Origin: Flavobacterium psychrophilum | Lineage (GTDB): Bacteria > Bacteroidota > Bacteroidia > Flavobacteriales > Flavobacteriaceae | Length of the DNA: 64,000 nucleotides | NCBI GenBank assembly: GCA_945872245.1 | Contig: CAMBZB010000009.1 | Coordinates: 1-64,000 of the forward strand | Direction: 5' to 3' | Part shown: positions 8,805-16,553 of the stretch, one piece after another | Numbering within the stretch: the stretch's first letter is position 1 | How the letters are laid out: each line of letters starts with the position of its first letter | Program-made: the position numbers and the translations under genes | The notes under the pieces: model-generated | What the model was told of the DNA's origin: nothing | Database searches by the model: none | What the model saw: only the letters and a program-made list of their open reading frames with translations

Positions 8805-9040
8805 GTATTAGGCAGGTCTCCTGGCTTGCGTCTTGTTGTTGACCTTCCCATTCCATTTTAGATTTAGGATTTTAGATTTTAGATTGAATCTAAAATCTGA
8901 ATTCTAAAATCTACAATTAAAACAGTGGTTTTGTAGATAACAACAAGCGTATTAGCTTACAGTTGCGGGTACAGCTCAGGTTTTAAACCTGATTCCCTTT
9001 TAATGCGGTTTCGAAAAACAAAACAGCAACCTCAATACGG
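8805..9040 (-). ncRNA. Cobalamin (adenosylcobalamin) riboswitch controlling btuB
   Basis: Read on the minus strand, the leader carries the full set of conserved cobalamin-riboswitch blocks. These are AAAAGGGAAT, then GCTGTACCCGCAACTGTAA (8957-8975), CCACTG (8933-8938), GGGAAGG (about 8842-8848), and the B12 box AGCCAGGAGACCTGCC (8811-8826). The variable arm between CCACTG and GGGAAGG is filled by about 80 bases of AT-rich sequence containing a 12-bp palindrome (8874-8898). The element ends about 90 bases before the btuB ATG, leaving room for an expression platform. The boundaries are approximate. Confidence 0.93.
8874..8898. repeat. Perfect palindrome within the riboswitch variable arm
   Basis: AGATTTTAGATT-G-AATCTAAAATCT has perfect 12-base arms. 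It sits within a longer run of TTTTAGATT-like words (8862-8924) shared with other gaps in this window. In RNA it would form the extended peripheral hairpin of the riboswitch. Confidence 0.8.
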
Positions 9041-9043
9041 GTG

Positions 9044-9051
9044 CAAATGTA
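9044..9051 (-). promoter_or_regulatory. -7 promoter element for the riboswitch-btuB transcript
   Basis: The minus strand reads TACATTTG, a full match to TAnnTTTG, placed directly before the predicted 5' end of the riboswitch. Confidence 0.6.
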
Positions 9052-9103
9052 GTCCTAACTTCTGAATAAAAAAATAAAATTCATTTTTAAAAAGGAATAG
9101 ATA

Positions 9104-9111
9104 TACCTTTG
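9104..9111 (+). promoter_or_regulatory. -7 promoter element of the btuFCD operon
   Basis: TACCTTTG is a full match to TAnnTTTG and ends 22 bases before the ATG at 9134. Its transcript starts outside the riboswitch, so the ABC operon should not be under direct riboswitch control. Confidence 0.6.
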
Positions 9112-9133
9112 TCCTTATTTAAAATACATTTTT

Positions 9134-10276
9134 ATGAAATCTATTTTCCTGCGAATTGTCTTGTCCTTGCTGCTCCTTCCCTTTTTTGGATGCAAACAAA
9201 ACAATACTATTTCCGGAGATACTATGGCTTTTTCCAAAAATTCCATTCAATATGCCAAAGGACTGAAAATCTACAAACACCTCGGATTTTCAATCGTAAA
9301 AATCACCAATCCTTGGCCGGAAGCTAAAGAGGGTTTTACGTATATCCTCCAAGAAAAAAACGGTATTGTTCCCGATAGTTTGAAGCAATTCCCCACTATT
9401 TCAATTCCAATACAATCCATCGTTGTGACCTCGACCACACATATTCCGGCGTTGGAATTATTGGGTGTCGAAAACACTTTGGTTGGTTTCCCTGATACGG
9501 CATATATTTCCTCCGTTAAAACCCGAAGATTAATTGCTGCCGGAAAAGTTAGAGAAGTAGGAGTCAATGAAAACCTAAATACCGAAGTTTTAATCGATAT
9601 GAAACCGGACGTGATTGTCGGTTTTGGATTAAACAACAGCAATCCAACATTAGATAATCTTCAAAAAAGTGGTTTAAAAGTGATGCTTAACGGCGATTGG
9701 ACCGAACAAACTCCTCTTGGCAAAGCGGAATGGATCAAATTTTTCGGAGCATTGTATGGATTGGATTCCAAGGCAAATACCCTGTTTTCCAAGATTGAAA
9801 AGGAATACAATTCGACTTTAGCTTTAGCCAAAAAAGCAACAACTAAACCAACTGTTCTCAGTGGAGCAATGTATCAGAAAATATGGTATATTCCGCAAGG
9901 CGAGAGTTGGGTATCCTTATTTTTGAAAGATGCACGGTCTAATTATTTATGGTCAAACACCAAAGGAATAGGAAGTTTAGCTCTTCCTTTTGAAGTTATA
10001 CTTGAAAAAGCTAAAGATGCGGATTTCTGGATTGCACCTGGGGATTATTCAAGCCTAAAACAAATGAGCGAAAGCAACCCACACTACAGCCAATTTGATT
10101 CGTTTAAAAATAAAAAAGTATATTCGTATGCGGTAAACAAAGGAGAGAAAGGCGGAATCCTTTATTTCGAATGGTCTCCTACTCGCCCCGACTGGGTTTT
10201 GAAAGATTTAATCAAGATATTTCACCCGGAATTATTGCCCCATCACAAACTTTTTTTCTTTACCAAATTAGAATAA
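9134..10276 (+). CDS. btuF: Cobalamin ABC transporter substrate-binding lipoprotein (BtuF-like)
   Basis: The predicted protein has 380 residues. The signal peptide ends at lipobox Cys20 (LLLLPFFGC). Two Rossmann-like lobes follow, joined by a long helix, as in cluster-F binding proteins: TTHIPALELLGVENTLVGFPD in the first lobe and DMKPDVIVGFG at the start of the helix region. It would deliver B12 from the periplasm to the permease encoded 1 base downstream. Specificity comes from context (divergent riboswitch-controlled btuB). Iron-siderophore binding remains possible from the sequence alone. Confidence 0.82.
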   Translation: MKSIFLRIVLSLLLLPFFGCKQNNTISGDTMAFSKNSIQYAKGLKIYKHLGFSIVKITNPWPEAKEGFTYILQEKNGIVPDSLKQFPTISIPIQSIVVTSTTHIPALELLGVENTLVGFPDTAYISSVKTRRLIAAGKVREVGVNENLNTEVLIDMKPDVIVGFGLNNSNPTLDNLQKSGLKVMLNGDWTEQTPLGKAEWIKFFGALYGLDSKANTLFSKIEKEYNSTLALAKKATTKPTVLSGAMYQKIWYIPQGESWVSLFLKDARSNYLWSNTKGIGSLALPFEVILEKAKDADFWIAPGDYSSLKQMSESNPHYSQFDSFKNKKVYSYAVNKGEKGGILYFEWSPTRPDWVLKDLIKIFHPELLPHHKLFFFTKLE

Positions 10277-10277
10277 A

Positions 10278-11309
10278 TTGACCAACATCAACCGAAATAG
10301 ATTTCTATTCACCCTTTTGACATCGTCATTGGTTTTGCTATTGTTATTGAACATCAGCTTGGGTTCGGTTTCTATTCCTATAAAGGACGTTTTTAACAGT
10401 CTGATAGACGGAAACTCCGGCAAAGAAACTTGGAATTACATCATTATCAATTACCGATTACCTAAAGCGATTACTGCAATTGTTGTCGGTATAGGATTGT
10501 CAATAAGTGGATTGCTAATGCAAAATTTATTTCGAAATCCATTGGCCGGGCCCGATGTATTGGGATTGAGCTCTGGATCAAGTTTAGGCGTGGCAACCAT
10601 AGTCATGGGCGCTGCTTTTTTACCAACGGGTTTGTCTTCTATTTTGCTTTCATCCTACGGAATTATATTGGCTTCGAGTTTGGGAAGTTTCTTGGTATTA
10701 TTGGCCGTATTAGCCATTTCGCAACGATTGCGCGACACGATGGCTATCTTGATTGTCGGCTTAATGTTTGCAAGTTTAACCAGTGCCATTGTTGGAACAC
10801 TCACCTATTTCAGCACTGCCGAACAATTACAGAAATTCACTTTTTGGTCCATGGGAAATCTGGGTAATTTGTCTTGGTCATCGATTGTAATTTTATCAGT
10901 TTGTGTAGCTATTGGTTTGTTATTGAGTCTTGTCAGTATCAAACCTTTGAATGCTTTGCTTTTGGGAGAAAACTATGCCCGAAGTTTGGGAGTGAAATAT
11001 AAAAGAACCCGATTGATTATCATCATTGCCACCAGTATTTTAGCAGGAAGTATCACGGCATACGCCGGTCCTATTGCCTTTATCGGATTAGCAGTACCTC
11101 ATATTGCCAAATTAGTTTTTCAAACTAGCAATCACACTATTTTATTCTGGGCTACTTTGCTTTTGGGTGCCATAATTATGCTGATATGCGACAGCATTTC
11201 ACAACTTCCTGGAAGTGATTTCACCTTGCCTATTAATGCGGTGACTTCTATTTTTGGTGCGCCAATCGTAATTTGGTTGTTGGTTCGAAAACGTAAAATG
11301 ATGAACTAA
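10278..11309 (+). CDS. btuC: FecCD/BtuC-type ABC permease
   Basis: The predicted protein has 343 residues with about ten membrane helices. The family motifs are GLSISGLLMQNLFRNPLAGPD (here residues about 73-93) and GPIAFIGLAVPHIAKL near residue 260. I accept a TTG start at 10278 because it follows the btuF stop by one base and no ATG lies before the first helix. The stop overlaps the next ATG (TAATG), so btuC and btuD are translationally coupled. Role: inner-membrane channel for B12 import. Confidence 0.85.
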   Translation: MTNINRNRFLFTLLTSSLVLLLLLNISLGSVSIPIKDVFNSLIDGNSGKETWNYIIINYRLPKAITAIVVGIGLSISGLLMQNLFRNPLAGPDVLGLSSGSSLGVATIVMGAAFLPTGLSSILLSSYGIILASSLGSFLVLLAVLAISQRLRDTMAILIVGLMFASLTSAIVGTLTYFSTAEQLQKFTFWSMGNLGNLSWSSIVILSVCVAIGLLLSLVSIKPLNALLLGENYARSLGVKYKRTRLIIIIATSILAGSITAYAGPIAFIGLAVPHIAKLVFQTSNHTILFWATLLLGAIIMLICDSISQLPGSDFTLPINAVTSIFGAPIVIWLLVRKRKMMN

Positions 11310-12094
11310 TGGAAAATAAAATCATCTTGCAGGCTTCAAAAATCAGCATTGGATACACTCATAAAAAAGAGAAAAATTGCATTGCCTCAGGTATTGATTT
11401 AACTTTACAAAAAGGAAAGTTGATTGCAATTATTGGCGCCAATGGTATCGGGAAATCAACCCTTTTGAGGACCATAACCGGAATCCAAAAAACAATTTCA
11501 GGAACGGTATTATTGAACGGAAAGAACATTCACGGACTGGATTCCTTAACCTTGGCACAAAAGCTTAGTGTTGTTTTAACCGAAAAATTACCACCCAGCA
11601 ACTTGACCGTTTGGGAACTCATCGCTTTGGGGAGGCAGCCCTACACGAATTGGATTGGAAAATTAACCGACAAAGACATCGCTAAAATCAACGAAGCCAT
11701 TGAACTCACACAAATTAGCCATTTGATATCCAAAAAACATTACGAAATTAGTGACGGACAATTGCAAATCGTCTTGATTGCAAGAGCTTTGGCACAAGAC
11801 ACCCCTTTGATTATTTTGGACGAACCTACAACCCACTTGGATTTACTGAACAAAGTGGTGCTTTTTAAACTCTTAAAAAAACTCACGCAAGAAACTGGAA
11901 AGTGCATTCTTTTTTCGACTCACGACATCGATATGGCCATACAACTGAGCGACGAAATGATTATTATGACTCCTGAAAATGTGATTCAAGACCAACCTTG
12001 CAATTTTATTTTGAAAGGAAGTTTCAATACTTTATTCCAAGACGAGCATATTGTTTTTGATAGTGAAAAGGGGAAATTTATCATCAATGATTAA
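11309..12094 (+). CDS. btuD: ABC transporter ATPase (BtuD/FecE-like)
   Basis: The predicted protein has 261 residues. Walker A is GANGIGKST (about residues 43-51), the Q-loop region VVLTEKLPP, Walker B LIILDEPTTHLD, and the H-loop STHDID. The signature is ISDGQLQ rather than LSGGQ, a change common in Bacteroidetes members of this subfamily. It completes the BtuFCD importer and overlaps the btuC stop. It ends 10 bases before the convergent trmL stop, with no hairpin between them. Confidence 0.85.
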   Translation: MENKIILQASKISIGYTHKKEKNCIASGIDLTLQKGKLIAIIGANGIGKSTLLRTITGIQKTISGTVLLNGKNIHGLDSLTLAQKLSVVLTEKLPPSNLTVWELIALGRQPYTNWIGKLTDKDIAKINEAIELTQISHLISKKHYEISDGQLQIVLIARALAQDTPLIILDEPTTHLDLLNKVVLFKLLKKLTQETGKCILFSTHDIDMAIQLSDEMIIMTPENVIQDQPCNFILKGSFNTLFQDEHIVFDSEKGKFIIND

Positions 12095-12104
12095 TGGATA
12101 ATTA

Positions 12105-12560
12105 TCAATTGAAAATTGAAATCTGCCTTTTCGCTTCTCCCACCACAAAAGCAACTGAATTGGCGATATTAAAACTTCGGATTAAATTCGACATCGGAAT
12201 TGTCAAATGATTTTCGAATCTATCCAAAATTTCCTTGCTCAAACCCACGCTTTCTTTACCAAAAACCAACCAGTCCCCATCCTGAAAATCAGCTTCATAA
12301 ATAGATTTGTCAGCGTGAGAACTCATCAGGAAAACTCGAGATAAATCAGGAATTATTGCAATCCATTCCTCAATATTTTGATATTCCGTAACATCCAAAT
12401 GAATCCAATAATCTAAACCGGAACGTTTCAAGTTTTTATCATTGATAACAAATCCAAAAGGGTGAATCAAGTGCAAACGGCTTTCGGTGCCCACACACAA
12501 ACGACCAATATTTCCGGTATTGTTGGGGATTTCAGGTTCTACTAGGACGATGTTTAACAT
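12105..12560 (-). CDS. trmL: tRNA (cytidine/uridine-34 2'-O)-methyltransferase TrmL
   Basis: The predicted protein has 151 residues, the normal length for TrmL. The SPOUT-fold motifs are EPEIPNNTGNIGRLC near the N-terminus, VFGKESVGL in the middle, and the C-terminal knot motif IPMSNLIRSFNIANSVAF. It is known to methylate the wobble-base ribose of tRNA-Leu isoacceptors using S-adenosylmethionine. It is convergent with btuD at a distance of 10 bases. Confidence 0.9.
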   Translation of the reverse strand: MLNIVLVEPEIPNNTGNIGRLCVGTESRLHLIHPFGFVINDKNLKRSGLDYWIHLDVTEYQNIEEWIAIIPDLSRVFLMSSHADKSIYEADFQDGDWLVFGKESVGLSKEILDRFENHLTIPMSNLIRSFNIANSVAFVVGEAKRQISIFN

Positions 12561-12617
12561 TTTTATAGGGTGTTAGGAATTGGGTTTTTAGGTGTTGATC
12601 TAGAAGATTTCAACAAC

Positions 12618-13190
12618 TCATAATTCAAAATTGATAACTTCTTTTACTTCTCCAGCTTGCAAATCATTCAAATGTACGTTTCCTATTCGGACTCGAACTA
12701 ATCGAAGCGTAGGAAAACCAACTGCTGCGGTCATTTTCCGAACTTGGCGAAACTTCCCCTCATTGACTGTGATGGAAGCCCAAGATGTTGGTCCGTGGCG
12801 TTCGTCCCGTATTTTTTTTCCCCTTGCGCCAAAAGCGGGAATTTCACTAATTATAAAGGACTCGCAAGGTTTGGTGGTATATTTTGTGCCGTTGAAACCT
12901 ATTTCAACACCCTTTTTCATTTTGTCGATGGCTTCTTGAGTGATGATTTCATCGACTTGAACATAATATTCTTTATCCACTTTTTTGCTGCGCACCATTT
13001 CGCTCATCTTTCCATCGGTGGTCAATAAAAGAAGGCCTTCAGAGTCCTCGTCTAGCCGACCAATAGCCATAGTCCCTTTAGGAAAATCGTATAATTCTCC
13101 TAACAGCTTTTTCTTTCGTTTTAATTCATAAACAAATTGGCTCAAATAGCCGTATGGCTTGTGGATGATGAAGTGACGGTGATTGGACAT
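12618..13190 (-). CDS. rluE: RluE-like 23S rRNA pseudouridine synthase
   Basis: The protein starts MSNHRHFIIHKPYGYLSQF, about 190 residues. The RsuA/RluE-type catalytic segment is AIGRLDEDSEGLLLLT, with the catalytic Asp in GRLD, and a later motif is EGKFRQVRKMTAAVGFPTLRLVR. There is no S4 domain, as in RluE. RluE of E. coli modifies U2457 of 23S rRNA. The exact target here is inferred. The frame extends to a GTG at 13208, but that codon overlaps the -7 promoter element, so the ATG at 13190 is preferred. Confidence 0.83.
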   Translation of the reverse strand: MSNHRHFIIHKPYGYLSQFVYELKRKKKLLGELYDFPKGTMAIGRLDEDSEGLLLLTTDGKMSEMVRSKKVDKEYYVQVDEIITQEAIDKMKKGVEIGFNGTKYTTKPCESFIISEIPAFGARGKKIRDERHGPTSWASITVNEGKFRQVRKMTAAVGFPTLRLVRVRIGNVHLNDLQAGEVKEVINFEL

Positions 13191-13207
13191 TTTTTTAAAT
13201 AATTTCA

Positions 13208-13215
13208 CAAAAATA
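13208..13215 (-). promoter_or_regulatory. -7 promoter element of the rluE-like gene
   Basis: The minus strand reads TATTTTTG. It overlaps the alternative GTG and places the transcript start just upstream of the ATG at 13190. Confidence 0.55.
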
Positions 13216-13294
13216 CATTTTTCAAATTATCTTCTTATGCAATCTTAAATTGATATTATTCCTTACTTTTACTTTTTTCAAAAACCATTCTTTT

Positions 13295-14632
13295 ATGTCA
13301 ACCATGCTCCCGTTTTTACTGCTTTTTATTGTTGCACTCGCCATCGGAGTTTTCATTGGAAAACTACTATTTTCAGCTAAATCCCAATCAGAAAAAAGCT
13401 TTCTCGAAGAGAGACTCAACAATCTTAAAGAGCAATACCAAATAGAAAAATCGGATTGGGATACGAAATTGCAACAAGTTATTGAGGAAAAAGAAACCAT
13501 TCGCAACGAGAAAGAATCCATCAATATACAACTCACCAAGAAAGAAGTCGATTTTGAAAATCTTTGGCAACGTAACCAAGAGCAAAAAGGGGAAGTAGAA
13601 AAACTACAGGAAAAATTCACCAAGGAATTCGAGAATTTAGCCACTAAAATCTTGGATGAAAAGTCCAACAAGTTTACCGAGCAGAACAAGGAGAATATGA
13701 AAAATATCTTGTCGCCATTACAAGAAAAAATTCAACTGTTCGAGAAAAAAGTGGATGACACCCATAAAGAAAGCATTGACTACCACGCGGCTTTGCGCCA
13801 ACAAATTATAGGACTTAGTGAACTGAACGCTCAAATGAGCAAGGAAACCCTAAACCTGACCAAAGCCCTAAAAGGGGATAGTAAAATGCAAGGGAATTGG
13901 GGAGAGTTGATTCTGGAACGAGTTTTGGAAAAATCAGGATTGGAAAAAGATAGGGAATATTTTGTGCAACAATCCCACACCAACGCCGAAGGAAATCGCG
14001 TTTTTCCTGATGTAGTCATCAATCTCCCTGACGGCAAAAAAATGATTGTCGATTCGAAAGTTTCGCTGACCGCCTATGAAAAATTCATCAACGAAGAAGA
14101 CGACAGTTTGAAAAATGCTTTTTTGAAAGAACATGTCAGTTCTATCAAACGCCATGTGGAGCAATTGGGAGATAAAAATTACCAGGATTTATACCAAATA
14201 GAAAGCCCAGATTTTGTGCTGCTTTTCATCCCAATGGAACCGGCTTTTGCATTGGCGTTGAACGAGGACACCACTTTGTACAACAAGGCTTTTGAGAAAA
14301 ATATCGTGATTGTGACTCCTTCAACCCTACTAGCAACTTTACGTACGATTGATAGCATGTGGGCGAACCAAAAACAACAAGAAAATGCCTTTGAAATTGC
14401 AAGACAAGCCGGAGCTCTGTATGACAAATTCGAGGGTTTCGTAGCTGATTTGGTTAAAGTTGGAAACAAAATTAAAGATTCCAAAACTGAATACGACAAC
14501 GCCATGAATAAACTTGTGGATGGAAAAGGAAACCTCATTACGAGTGTCGAAAAACTCAAAAAAATGGGAGCCAAAGCCAAGAAAGCACTTCCTGATAACA
14601 TCTTGAATCGCGCAGAAAAACAATCCGAATAA
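13295..14632 (+). CDS. rmuC: DNA recombination protein RmuC
   Basis: About 445 residues starting MSTMLPFLLLF. One N-terminal membrane helix (about residues 4-27) is followed by a long coiled coil (about 30-150) and the RmuC nuclease-like domain, with GNWGELILERVLEKSGL, FPDVVINLPDGKKMIVDSK, and a later KIKDSKTEYDNAMNKL segment. RmuC limits inversions at short inverted repeats in E. coli. The upstream TTG at 13250 gives a longer frame without supporting features, so I use the ATG at 13295. Confidence 0.9.
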   Translation: MSTMLPFLLLFIVALAIGVFIGKLLFSAKSQSEKSFLEERLNNLKEQYQIEKSDWDTKLQQVIEEKETIRNEKESINIQLTKKEVDFENLWQRNQEQKGEVEKLQEKFTKEFENLATKILDEKSNKFTEQNKENMKNILSPLQEKIQLFEKKVDDTHKESIDYHAALRQQIIGLSELNAQMSKETLNLTKALKGDSKMQGNWGELILERVLEKSGLEKDREYFVQQSHTNAEGNRVFPDVVINLPDGKKMIVDSKVSLTAYEKFINEEDDSLKNAFLKEHVSSIKRHVEQLGDKNYQDLYQIESPDFVLLFIPMEPAFALALNEDTTLYNKAFEKNIVIVTPSTLLATLRTIDSMWANQKQQENAFEIARQAGALYDKFEGFVADLVKVGNKIKDSKTEYDNAMNKLVDGKGNLITSVEKLKKMGAKAKKALPDNILNRAEKQSE

Positions 14633-14668
14633 TCCGAAAACAAAAAATATAAACAAAGTAAATCAATT

Positions 14669-15217
14669 ATGGAATCTATTTTTAAAACCGTTGAATCGTC
14701 AAAAATTAGTATTTCGCAATTAATGCTACCTTCCCACACCAATTTTAGTGGCAAAATTCATGGCGGTTATATCTTATCGATGCTTGACCAAATTGCGTTT
14801 GCGTGTGCCTCGAAATTTTCAGGAAACTATTGTGTAACGGCTTCTGTTGACACCGTAAACTTCTTGAACCCTATAGAAGTTGGAGAGCTTGTAACAATGA
14901 AAGCTTGTGTAAATTATGTAGGTAAAAGTTCCATGATTATAGGCATACGAGTTGAATCGGAGAATATCCAAACAGGAAACATTAAACATTGTAATTCCTC
15001 CTATTTCACGATGGTTTCTAAAGACAAACAAGGCGAAAACGCAACGGTTCCGGGTTTAATTTTGACGAACACGAAAGATGTGAGACGCTTTTTTAATTGC
15101 TTAAAACAGATTAATTCAAAAAAAGAAAGAGACACTGCTGAAGAAATCAAGGATTACAGTTCTTCCGAAAATTTATCAAAACTAGACAAATACAATGTTT
15201 TGTTGGAATTAAATTAG
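14669..15217 (+). CDS. Hotdog-fold acyl-CoA thioesterase
   Basis: The predicted protein has 182 residues. The core is the YciA/BFIT-type hotdog: PSHTNFSGKIHGGYILSMLD (HGG at the helix start), then ASVDTVNFLNPIEVGELV and SSYFTMVSKDK. The C-terminal 50 residues are charged and outside the fold. It probably hydrolyses acyl-CoA in the cytoplasm; chain length is unknown. It follows rmuC by 36 bases, so cotranscription is possible. Confidence 0.85.
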   Translation: MESIFKTVESSKISISQLMLPSHTNFSGKIHGGYILSMLDQIAFACASKFSGNYCVTASVDTVNFLNPIEVGELVTMKACVNYVGKSSMIIGIRVESENIQTGNIKHCNSSYFTMVSKDKQGENATVPGLILTNTKDVRRFFNCLKQINSKKERDTAEEIKDYSSSENLSKLDKYNVLLELN

Positions 15218-15381
15218 GCATGCTGTTTCCCAAAAAACAAACAAAACATTCACCTAATTAAAATAGAAAATAATACCCTAAATTAGCAAAATTATGTCAA
15301 GCAGCAGAAAATAATTAGTAAACAATTTAAGGTAAAAGTTGCATTTATTAGTTGAATCTAAGAAGTAAAAAAATCAATTTT

Positions 15382-15906
15382 ATGAAAATATTAGGAATAG
15401 GTTCTAGAATTCACCATTCAGAATTTGGAAAGGGAGTAATCACCAATGTTTCTCCCAAAGAATATTGGGTGACATTTATAGAAAATGGCTTAGAAACCAT
15501 AGCTATCGACAGTGAATTTGAGATCTTGGAAGCTGTAGAAAACGAAGTCGACACTGTTAGTTTTTATGATGTGGAAAAGAGTCTACTTCAAATTCTAAAG
15601 AAATGGTCGGATATTTCAGAAATTGTTCCGATTGCCGATAAGTGGAAGGGCGGAAAGATGATATTAGATCCTGGTCAGCCCGGATTGGCTTCAAAAGAAA
15701 TTCCAGTTGACACTTTTTTCCATAAAATAATTATGGTTCGTGACCGACTACGGGTTATGGAACAAAAAATAAATGCCAGTAGCATTGAAGAAATTGAAAA
15801 AATAGAGTTACAGCAATACATTACCAGAATTTATGGAAGTTTGACTACTTTTAATGTTTTATTCAAAACACCAACTCATTATTTTGTTGGCGATAAAACA
15901 AAATAG
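15382..15906 (+). CDS. Unknown protein with N-terminal Tudor/SH3-like segment
   Basis: About 174 residues from the ATG at 15382 (the frame opens at a TTG at 15352). Residues 1-50 read GIGSRIHHSEFGKGVITNV, then YWVTFIENGLETIAI. This matches the pattern G-x-R-x-H-x-x-F-G-x-G-x-V seen in the Tudor-like C-terminal domain of UvrD/PcrA helicases. The rest is mostly helical with no motif I recognise. It may bind RNA polymerase, DNA or another protein through the Tudor-like part, but this is inference. It lies alone between the thioesterase and sodC. Confidence 0.6.
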   Translation: MKILGIGSRIHHSEFGKGVITNVSPKEYWVTFIENGLETIAIDSEFEILEAVENEVDTVSFYDVEKSLLQILKKWSDISEIVPIADKWKGGKMILDPGQPGLASKEIPVDTFFHKIIMVRDRLRVMEQKINASSIEEIEKIELQQYITRIYGSLTTFNVLFKTPTHYFVGDKTK

Positions 15907-15964
15907 TTTTTAGGATAAAAATAATTCTGTGTAAATTTATGGTGTATCCAAAACTAAAAAAAAC

Positions 15965-16492
15965 ATGAAAAAAGTAACCCTATCAATCACTCTATTTATT
16001 GCTGTAATTATTGGTTGCAAAACCAGTTCTTCAAACGGAATAGCAAATAAATTAAACATCACTTTTGAATCAAAAAGTAACAGTACTGTCACTGGAACGG
16101 CCACCTTTTCAGAAAAAAATGGTACAGTGACTTTTATTGCAAAATTAGCCGGATTAAAGCCTGGTATTCATGCTATTCATATTCACGAGAAATCGGATTG
16201 TTCGGCTGCAGATGGGAGTTCAGCAGGCGGACATTGGAATCCTACTTTCAAAAAGCACGGAAAATTGAGCCAAGGCGAATCGCATAAAGGGGATATTGGG
16301 AATTTTAACGCCGACGGAAAAGGAAATGGAACCATCACTTTGTCAACTGACGATTGGTGTATTGGCTGCGGAGATGCCACAAAAGACATTCTTGAAAAAG
16401 GTCTGATTGTGCATCAAGGGGCCGATGATTATATATCCCAGCCTACCGGAAATGCGGGAACAAGGGTTGCATGTTCGGCAATTTTAAAATAG
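15965..16492 (+). CDS. sodC: Cu/Zn superoxide dismutase lipoprotein
   Basis: The predicted protein has 175 residues. A lipoprotein signal ends at Cys18 (AVIIGC). Copper ligands appear in HAIHIHE and in the later GLIVHQGADDY. The bridging and zinc ligands appear in GGHWNPTFKKHG and HKGDIGNF. The disulfide pair is the Cys of KSDCSA and the one in GTRVACSAI. All ligands look present. It would detoxify superoxide in the periplasm. OxyR is encoded 2 kb downstream, but I see no shared operator. Confidence 0.93.
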   Translation: MKKVTLSITLFIAVIIGCKTSSSNGIANKLNITFESKSNSTVTGTATFSEKNGTVTFIAKLAGLKPGIHAIHIHEKSDCSAADGSSAGGHWNPTFKKHGKLSQGESHKGDIGNFNADGKGNGTITLSTDDWCIGCGDATKDILEKGLIVHQGADDYISQPTGNAGTRVACSAILK

Positions 16493-16553
16493 GTTTATAT
16501 TTTCATTACTGAAAACAACAAAAAAATTAGATTTTTAGCCTCAAAATAAAGCA

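Noticed and set aside
14179-14754. 191-residue open frame antisense to rmuC
   Set aside because: It lies wholly opposite rmuC and the thioesterase start, has no family motif, and its composition is that of a reverse frame.
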